Shown here: in pieces, positions 57,001 through 64,000 of the stretch
How the letters are laid out: every line of letters starts with the position of its first letter
How positions within the stretch are numbered: the first letter of the stretch is position 1
Source of the DNA: Oscheius tipulae
Taxonomy: Eukaryota; Nematoda; Chromadorea; Rhabditida; Rhabditidae
Length of the DNA stretch: 64,000 bases
Direction of reading: 5' to 3'
Assembly: GCA_037178975.1 (NCBI GenBank)
Contig: JASJZH010000001.1
Coordinates: forward strand, 6,556,501 to 6,620,500
Notes under the pieces: generated by a model
The model's input: only the letters and a program-made list of their open reading frames with translations
Databases searched by the model: none
What the model was told of the DNA's origin: nothing
Position numbers and translations under genes: made by a program

Positions 57001-59769
57001 GGACAGTCGGAGTAGTACTGTACACAGGTGACAGGCGACTCGTGGATGTCCAGCGCATGGGGTGACTCGATAGGGGCGTAGTTTTGTCTGAAACACTTCT
57101 ATAGAAACGCCAAATGAAATCACGAACCCCTGTGACTGGAGGTCCAAAATCATCAGGTCATTCTTCATCAGAACGGCCACCGAGGTCGGCTGCTGGGGGA
57201 TGTTGTTGAAGGGCTGTTGACACAGCACGACGAATTGAATGATTGGATGTTCCATTTCCATAACGGTTGCGGATCGGGATGCTCGCAAAATGGTCAAAGC
57301 AGGCACTGGCAGGCCATCATCGGCCGCCATGCCTCCGGCGAAACAAACCACTTGTTCATTCTCGTTGGTATGTTTCCAGTCGATCAAAGGAATAGGTCGA
57401 CATGGTCCCGTACCGTGGGGAGTTGTCTAGAAAATTCTGTATTCTCCAGCCCCTTCATCTCGTACCTTTTGTACTGGTTCACTCGTCTTCTTGATGTTGT
57501 AGACGCATACACTGCCATCTACGTTACCCGTCATCACTTGTTTCCCGTCGAAATGCCAGCTGACCGACTTGATTGGTGGGTCATAAGGAAAACGGTCGAC
57601 TTCCTTCAAGACTAGATCCCATTGTATCGCTGCTCCCTTCTCAAAAACTATCAATAGTTTGGAGGGGTCAGTGGGACAGATGGCCAGCTGTTTCACTGCT
57701 CCCGGATGGATACGGCAGCTTCTGAAAGGCAGAGAGTTGTTCGGAATGGAGTTGACTCACAGGTCAATAGCCTTGTTCCAATTGATCACGTAGGAACTGA
57801 GGTTGAAGGAGGCCACGGACACAAAGTACACGTTACCCTGAAACGGAACTTGTAGGATACGATTTGTTGTCGACGAACTTTATTCGAGGATTGAACCTTG
57901 ACCCGAAATCTTTCATATGCCCCCAGGGATACTGACCAGAATAGGCGGAATGCGCTATATACGCAGATTTCATTTTGAGTTTGAAGTGCGCACCAACTCG
58001 TATAGGCTGCATATCGAAATTAACCACGGTAACTTGCCAATACGCAGCCATTTGTTATAAGAGTTGGTGCGCACTCCACAGTCAAAATGGCACCTCCGCC
58101 CGTCACAGATACTGACGCACATGTGCTAACAGAACTATTGACTGGTTGTCTAGACTCTGAAGCCGCATAATCTCTTACCTTATCGGTTCCCACGTAAAGC
58201 CATTTGCTGCCGAAAGGTAGATGAATGGTCGAGACGCTCTCCTTGCTCAACTGGACACTATGAACCACTTCCGGGTGTCTTTGCCGGTAGTTCCAAAGAT
58301 GGATCATGTCGTTGGAGCAGGCCGTGATGAGCCCTCCTTCGTTGACCAAAAACTGGATGTGATTCACGGCATGGTCGGTCTCATGCTGGAGAGTGTAGTC
58401 CACTCCCTGTTCGCCTGGAAAGACAGCGTTTATGCTCTTTTGACAACCTACCCAGTATCCGGACAGTCCCTCTCCCCGTTCCAATAGCCAGAAGTCGTTG
58501 AACGGGATCGTAGGCAAGACATCTTGGATCGTCGGGGAAACCGTGTCTCACTACCTGAACCCGTTTCTCTTTCACGTATCTCCAGCGTCAATATCTCATC
58601 CTGAAGGACGACTGACAGCCCCCAGGAGACTGATATGTTTTCGCCTATGCGCAGCCGCGCTTCGAAATCAGACACAGGAGGAGAGGTAGAGAGCTTATTT
58701 GTCAGAACGAAGTGAGGCAAAACAAGACAAACTTCAGGCTCTTTAAGTTACGTTTTTCGAGACAGCTAGTTCTGGTTTAGATCGTGGCGATTCGAGATCC
58801 AGCTCGGAGCATACCCGGAGAGTCTCTCAATGAAGTTGTCTTACGCAGAGTGGTAAGGAACAGTAGGGTTCTGGATTGATTCATCGGAAAGATGACTTTA
58901 CCGGAATGGAACTTAACCGTAAAATATGGAAACAGTAGCACAGTCACTAAGATTCAGTTAGTTTTGGGACCAAAGCAAACAAGAAAAAACGGACCTTGGT
59001 GAGCCGGCAGTGTTCCTGCTGGACGCGTTCGTCGACAGCTATATCCATTTTGCTGTGGTTGAAGCGGAATCCATCGAGCGCCGAGGCGAGCCTATAACAA
59101 TGGGTGTGAGAATAACAAACGCAACCATTCGTTTCCTGTCTGATATATTTGGAAAATGAGAGGGGCAAAGTGTGTCTTAGCCTTATGACATGTGCGCAAT
59201 ATTTCGAAGCCAAAAAGCTATCCCGCCCATCCATAACAAGGGGTCTGCGTTGGGGAATTGGACGAGGGAGGAAGGACACTTTTCGGAATTTTTCTGAAAA
59301 GGCCCGTATTACCAGGGGAACGTGAACTAGACTGAACAGGCTGAATAAACGACGAGAGCACATTTGGCAAAAGCACATCAAACAAAGTCTCTCTCTTTGG
59401 ATTGGAGGGCTATCGGGTGACAATGAGAGAGTTCAACTCTTTTGGGGGAGCAAAGAGAACTTTGATCTGCTCTCTCCTCATATCTCACCATCTCCGGAAC
59501 CTCTTCCATGGAAAACACATTTTCGGAGAAGAGTCTTCATGTGATGCTTCAGAGAAACAATAAAACTCTTCAATCGATGCGCCGCCTTTCTTTTCGCTCT
59601 CAGTTTTCTGTTTTGAAAAATCAAAAACTGCTTATCTTCCCCCCGAAGAGGACTACCATCTGATCGTAATCCTGTAAGAACTACCAAGCGATTCGGCCTT
59701 CTGACTACTGTGTGAGTCCCTCATTTCCCCACTCAAAACTCACTTCTTTTTTGCCTTGTCCATGGTCAT
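51056..59769 (-). CDS. tom-1: Tomosyn (syntaxin-binding, Lgl family), complete gene
   Basis: Tomosyn sequesters syntaxin/SNAP-25 and restrains synaptic vesicle priming. The first exon (MTMDKAKKK, 59769) joins LASALDGFRFNHSKM at 59097, then VVRHGFPDDPRCLAYDPVQ and LLAIGTGRGTVRI near 58.5 kb, the conserved Lgl/tomosyn start. WD40 repeats continue through LWNYRQRHPEVVHS, KWLYVGTDK, VSWHFDGKQVMTGNVDGS and LITGVSGQVTLFRF-like segments to 56 kb. LVDIAQCALIYAW (55.3 kb), ERIGSESVTALHF (53.9 kb) and PCLWVGTSAGT (53.8 kb) mark the second propeller. GLGIYLASPSELEKYT and AMGELFVACEMPETP precede the C-terminal R-SNARE motif (NLAERGERLNQVID...KKKWYNF*), with its tomosyn-type ending. More than fifteen exons; SINE and foldback insertions lie in introns. 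Identity is firm; several exon borders are not. Confidence 0.92.
52768..52895. repeat. Nested inverted repeats in a tomosyn intron
   Basis: CCAGGCCAGCCTGG at about 52769 pairs with AACTAGGCTGGCCTGG at about 52840. A second hairpin follows: AACCTGGCC (about 52859) with GGCCAGGTT (about 52882). Both lie in the 1.9-kb part of the tomosyn gene without exons and look like a foldback element. Confidence 0.5.
55395..55505 (-). repeat. tRNA-like repeat, second family
   Basis: The minus strand shows box A TAGTTCAGTGGCTCGCGTG and a GCGGGTAGATTTCGCGC degenerate box B. It is preceded by a roughly 48-bp block (CTAAAGCGCAACGG, CTGTCCGTCGGCGCCGCG) shared with 39225-39310. It lies in a tomosyn intron. Confidence 0.55.
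56494..56625. repeat. Foldback (MITE-like) element, ~62-bp arms
   Basis: The left arm starts TTTAAAGCGAGTGTGTAGCT and ends CGGGTTCAAAA; the right arm runs TTTTGAACCCGC to AGCTGCACACTCGCTTTAA. The arms are nearly full complements around a loop of about 7 nt. It sits in a tomosyn intron. Confidence 0.75.
57971..58090. repeat. Foldback element with GTGCGCACCAACTC arms
   Basis: The left arm CATTTTGAGTTTGAAGTGCG...CCAACTCGTATAGGCTGC pairs with the right arm GCAGCC...ATAAGAGTTGGTGCGCAC...CAAAATGG. It lies in a tomosyn intron of about 320 nt, which is otherwise without function. The TTGGTGCGCA core is shared with the foldback at 56.5 kb. Confidence 0.7.
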
Positions 59770-61129
59770 GCGATTAGGCGGAATGATTGACTTGGATCAG
59801 TGTTTGTCCTGTATTCTTACTTTTAGGTCGGCTCGATCATGCTCTTTTCTCTAAAAAGTTGATTGATGCTGGAAGGCAGCAAGAGGAAAGTAATAATCAG
59901 AGACATTATTGGTAGCCTGTGGTGGGAACGTGCGTCCGGGTCCCAAAAACATGCTCATAAAAGGCGCTCTTGCGTGGCTAACAAAGTTGCCTAGAGGGGA
60001 AGGAGGCAAGAGTGGAAGGGGGAACAGGAAAGAGATGCAAAGTGGACCAGGTTCTAAAAAAAAATCATTATCGAATGACTGGCCAAGCTTTTTAGAAGAG
60101 GCATCTCTAACGATTTTTACCGAAAGGTTTCGAAAGGAAAAATATACGAGAACTAAACAAAAACTGCTGGCTATTGCTAGATATGCCACAGTTCGCACAT
60201 CACATGACCTGGAAACTGCGGGACTGGGATACCTAACAACTACCAAATAGACATTTTGACGCACATGCTTAGGATCTACTCACAAACATCTTGCAACAAA
60301 TATCAGTTGTTTAATTTAATTGGAAATTTTAGTAGTCACAAAGCGCCAGAGAATACTGAATAGAAGTAGTCTTGAGAAAGTGAGTTTTGTCCCACACTGA
60401 CCGGGTCGGCTAGGGCGACGAACGCGCAGCCACGTGAACACTCTGGACAAACATGGCGAGAGTCTTTTCGTCAAGACTTAGCCGGGTTCCCTTAGTTTTG
60501 CAACTCGCTGTTTTCGATGAAAGGGGGAAGAAATAGTGCAAAAATTCTTTCGAAATGTCGTGAGCTCGATTACTGAGACTGTTGGAATTGAAAGGTGTTA
60601 GGAAAAGAAGATATTGGAGTTTCATAAAAACACAAAAGTTCAAGGTTCTCAGGAGGATATCCCCCTTGACTAATAAGACAATGAGGGGCCGTTTGACAGG
60701 AAAGAAAACCGGAAATCTGTAATGGGTAGTGGAACCGGCCTGGATCTGTCCACTTGATCACGTACCTGATCATTCTACCGTATCCAAAATACATGAGAGC
60801 AGACGTTTTGAAAGGGAACGAGAGGGATTTTTGGAGGGAGAGAGAGAGAAGTAGATAAGGACAAAAAAGATGCGCCTACACACACATCTGGTGACGTTCA
60901 AGACGTCAAGTCTAATCAATCAGCCAGCTGAGTTTTAGTGTCGTCTCTTTGGTCAATGTACTCAAAGAGATGGCATTATTAGGAGAAGGTCAAGGCGGAT
61001 AAGAGGAGGAGGAGGAGGAGGTGGGACAAGACTCATTCAGAAGGAAAAGGCAAAAAGCTTTAAAGCGATAATACTTGCACAAAATCATCTGTCTTAACAC
61101 ACGCAGTTTTGAAGAAGGGCTGCCGAATT

Positions 61130-61260
61130 TGCCTGTGTGGCTCAGTCGGTTATATAGCATTCGGACAACAAACCGAAACAACTTGGGATCAATTCCCGCA
61201 TGGGTTAAACCTTTTTGTCATTTGACACAACCCTCAAAAAAAACTTTCAGAAAGCATCAT
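61130..61260 (+). repeat. tRNA-derived SINE-like element, copy 2
   Basis: The plus-strand head has box A TGGCTCAGTCGGTTATATAGC, an anticodon-like stem TTCGG/CCGAA and a box-B-like GGGATCAATTCCC. The tail (CTTTTTGTCATTTGACACAA, CCTCAAAAAAAACTTTCAG) matches the other copies. Head stems are well paired, suggesting relatively recent insertion. Confidence 0.6.
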
Positions 61261-62271
61261 TTGGTTTGAAGTTATCCCTTTTCACAACTTTTTTTATGAA
61301 GAAAAAAACCAAAATTCAAATGGGGTTCCATCATACTCTCAGGAAGAGCCTAGGAAAGGAAAGTAGGAAAAGTTCTTCGATCGGCGAGTATTGAGCATGG
61401 AGCTGCCGGGTATCAGTTTACCTACATGGAAAACTCCTGCGCTTATAAATTCGAGCCTTGGCCCCCGACATCCGGGTGACGTTTGTTGCTAGGCACATGA
61501 ATAAATTCTCGGTGTGTGAGCGAGAGAGAAAACAACGACAGCGCTGACAGCTCCCAAATTGACGAGAGAGATTGGAAGGGAGAGAGTTCAGTTGACCGGA
61601 AGTCAGACAGTCTCCTTTCTTTCCAGTTCACCCGTCTTTGGAAAGTCGTTGAAGCGACAGTGAAGAGGCGAAATAACTGAAGCGGGAAGCCTAATGGACG
61701 GAACATAAAACTCCTGGCACCCTCGGACCCAAGGGGAGCGAGGCGCAAGAAAGACGAGCTGATAAGACAGCTCGAGATTAAAAGCCTGCGATTGTTTTCG
61801 GGTAAAAGTAGACTTTTCTTCGAATGGGATACTGGAAGCCGGAGATGTTTTCAAATGCATGTTTCTTTTGAAGGGGGACACTCTCCGGGAACGGAGGAAA
61901 AGGACGGCCGAATGGGTAAGGATAGAGACAGAATGTGGGTGGTTCGTGTCCTCCTGCTAGAAAATGCTAGGAAGACATGATGGGAGGCTCTTTCGGCCAA
62001 CACGAAGAATCCGAACATGTGATACCCCCCTCTCTCTCTCTCTCTGCAAATTTTACTGGATAGATTCTGTCGAAGAGAGATGGAACTTCCATTCTCACAC
62101 CCGTGTTCGACTTCCTAGGACACACTGAAATTCAATGTATTGGATCGCAAGGAAGGAAAGTAGAAAAATTCTGAAGAAGTGAAACAAAACAGACTGTTGA
62201 TGCCAGTTGTAGAGGCGCGGATTGACACGCAAAGTCCGCCTCGCGCCTGGGAAAATCGGCTTCGATCTTCT

Positions 62272-62295
62272 TTCTCTCTCTCTCTCTCTCTCTCT
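62272..62295. repeat. (TC)n microsatellite
   Basis: About twelve TC units. A shorter run lies at about 62030-62046. Confidence 0.85.
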
Positions 62296-62771
62296 TGTCA
62301 AACAGAATCAAACACAAAAAGAGACACGAGAGTATGACAATTGATTCTTGAACATTACTCGTAGAGGAAAAAGCGTGAGAAGTTCTCAATGTCCTTTCCA
62401 TTACTGGGGGTAAAAATCCGGGGGTCTTAACTCTGAGCAAGCACCAATGAAAAATTGCCCCAATTTCTTTCTGCTCACACGTTTTCTCTCCAGCTCAATT
62501 ATGGGGCCTTCTTTCCCCGTTTGGTCGCCAAATTGGTCCCGTACTAATCTCTTTTTGTCTCTATCGCCGGCCAGACAAGCGACTAGGAAAAAGTTCGAAG
62601 GCTGGAACGTGGTGTGTGTTGCTTGCGTGGATACCGAAAGAGTCAGTGAGACTTCTAGAGTATGGGCATATAAGTGAGCTTAAAGCGCTACCCAGATTGA
62701 ATTCGGCGCGCGGACGTGGAAGCTGTGAGTAGTAAAAACCCGTGAGTTTCGGCTAGCCAAGGCAACAAAAA

Positions 62772-62893
62772 CTTCCTGAAAGTGTTTCCCAGTATTTCAT
62801 AATTTCGGTAAAAAGGGTAGTCATACGTGGGATTCAAACCTGAGCCTGTTTTGGCGCCACAGTCGAGAGCTAACCGACTGAGACACGGGGCAA
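62772..62893 (-). repeat. tRNA-derived SINE-like element, copy 3
   Basis: Minus-strand head: GTCTCAGTCGGTTAGCTCTC as box A and GGTTTGAATCCC as box B, followed by a tail with ATGAAATACTGGGAAACAC and TTTCAGGAAG. It is the best-conserved box B of the family in this window. Confidence 0.65.
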
Positions 62894-63633
62894 TTAAAAC
62901 AGTACATGAGTTTAGGTATATAATACGCACTTCTCTAGAGATGATACGCAACCGTCTTAGACGAGGAGAGTCATAATTACTCTTGTTCTGGTAATCCTTC
63001 AAATGAGAGGACATCAGAAGAGGCCATTCTACATGTGAAATCTTGGAGAAAGAGTACCATCCTACCATCTCCAGAGAAGTGCAGAGCCAAAAACTAAAGA
63101 TCTGGAGCCCATGTCTCTCGAAGCCAGTGAGCCATGGGCATTCTCGACCTCTGCAGAAGGGAATGAAAAACAGAGAGACAAAGTCACGTGGCTTGTTCCC
63201 GTCGACAGAACACATCGGCAAAAGACCTAGTGGTTTATAATGAGCACGTCCGAGCAGCGAGAACAATTGGAGCGCAAAATTGAACCACTCAAGTCCGAGT
63301 TGTCTCTCTTTTCCTTCAAAAACGTTACACGCACGGAAAAAAAATGAGAGAACTCGATGAGTTGTTGGCGGATCCGGGTGGCAATTAGACGAGGGACGGG
63401 ATGAGGGGGAGTGGCAGCCAAATGGACACAGGAAAATAGATGTGAATTTAAAATGACCCAGGGAAGGAGAGAGGCCCGGGAAATCATCAAAAAACAAACG
63501 GGTTGTTCAAGATGGTTTTGGAAGTATGGGTACGTCTGTTACAGTACCTCCAGAACCTACCAATTCGGCTTCGGTTCGAAGGAAAGCAGAACGGGAAAAT
63601 ATAAACAGGGGTAAACAATTTTCCTGTCTCAAA

Positions 63634-63757
63634 AAAGCCTTCTGAGGGTGTTTGAGAATTTCATGAACAGACAAAATGATCTGAACCACGTTGGAGACGA
63701 TGCCGGCTCGGTTTTGTTTTGTAGACGAAGCGCTAACCGACTAGCCGAATGAGCAAT
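63634..63757 (-). repeat. tRNA-derived SINE-like element, copy 4
   Basis: Minus-strand head with CGGCTAGTCGGTTAGCGCTTC (degenerate box A) and CCGGCATCGTCTCC, followed by the tail TTCATGAAATTCTCAAACAC, CCTCAGAAGGCTTTTTTG. It is the closest in sequence to copy 1 at 37 kb. Confidence 0.6.
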
Positions 63758-64000
63758 ACATTTTGGGGAGGGGGCAAAGGCTACGCCGTGAACCTTGAAA
63801 TAGAGATCAGTAGCAAGCGGTATACGTTCACTTTGAGGAATAAGTAAAAAGTATTACTCCCTCTTCGGAGCGAACACAGATGGTAGCAAGAGATCGTCAA
63901 GTACTTTGAGATTTCTCTCATGGGAGGTCAGATGAGTCGAGATAACAACCTCCACTCAAAGGTTGTGTTTTTGCTGAAAAACAGGAGGGTCGAGAGAAAG

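Larger units (their letters stand above)
59770..64000. other. Gene-poor, repeat-containing end of the window
   Basis: No coding exon is supported. It probably contains the tomosyn promoter near its left edge. Three SINE-like copies, (TC)n tracts and a GGA run (about 61005-61021) are present. A 269-codon minus-strand frame at 62688-63497 spans a SINE copy and looks random. Confidence 0.5.

Noticed and set aside
58448-58720. Upstream N-terminal extension of tomosyn
   Set aside because: The true upstream exons are at 59097 and 59769, which join in phase with the VVRHGF exon; this frame is intronic.
61135-61205. Functional tRNA gene
   Set aside because: It folds fairly well, but the anticodon loop is 8 nt by my reading and head plus tail recur elsewhere, so I call it a SINE head.
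62688-63497. 269-codon open frame on the minus strand
   Set aside because: It runs straight through a SINE-like copy, has no domain or sensible composition, and does not begin with a supported ATG.
1-64000. CRISPR arrays, bacterial operons, prophage or viral genes
   Set aside because: No direct-repeat arrays or such genes seen; the sequence is clearly nuclear eukaryotic.

Overview
The window is eukaryotic nuclear DNA and, by gene content, almost certainly nematode. It carries an MSP-domain sperm protein, an innexin, two secreted double C-type-lectin proteins, a Ly6-like secreted protein, a Ggamma nearly identical to C. elegans GPC-2 as I recall that protein, and several orphan 7TM receptors of nematode chemoreceptor style. 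Introns are typically about 35-45 nt (GT..YAG). Many ATGs sit a few bases behind a consensus 3' splice site, as expected with spliced-leader addition. Base composition is moderate, so this is not an AT-extreme parasite genome. I could not name the species. Gene models were assembled by hand from reading frame, splice consensus and phase; where exon lengths sum to a multiple of three I say so.

Layout: 1-3.7 kb has no convincing gene. 3.7-5.5 kb (+) is a cholecystokinin-type peptide GPCR. 5.9-7.8 kb (-) holds two small unknown genes. 8.4-8.9 kb (-) is SKP1. 9.1-11.7 kb (-) has a secreted two-CTLD lectin and a single-pass membrane protein; a related pair lies at 14.8-16.3 kb with one member inverted. 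13.9-14.1 kb (+) is Ggamma. 16.5-22.7 kb has three orphan 7TM receptors (two are tandem-type paralogues) and a Ly6-like protein. 24.4-26.8 kb (+) is an innexin. 27-29.8 kb has two or three uncertain genes. 30.0-32.2 kb (+) encodes a protein with three divergent forkhead-like winged helices. 32.4-33.1 kb (+) is a Ser/Thr-rich repeat protein. 35.4-39.1 kb (+) has an unknown helical protein and an F-box-like protein. 41-42.2 kb (+) is a two-pass membrane protein. 42.3-46.6 kb (-) is a head-to-tail cluster of three novel proteins: a secreted one, a Tyr/Trp repeat protein and a Gly/Gln repeat protein. 48.3-48.7 kb (+) is an intronless MSP-domain protein. 51.1-59.8 kb (-) is a complete tomosyn gene. 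The last 4 kb is gene-poor and rich in repeats.

Repeats: at least four copies of a tRNA-headed SINE-like family share a tail. There is a second tRNA-like family, a dispersed roughly 165-bp repeat with a terminal hairpin, and several foldback (MITE-like) elements. Most of them sit in introns.

Themes: exocytosis and signalling (tomosyn, Ggamma, peptide GPCR, innexin), lectins and surface receptors expanding by local duplication, and SCF components (SKP1, F-box-like). The most novel items are the triple-forkhead protein, the Tyr/Trp-repeat cluster and the inverted lectin/membrane-protein duplication.
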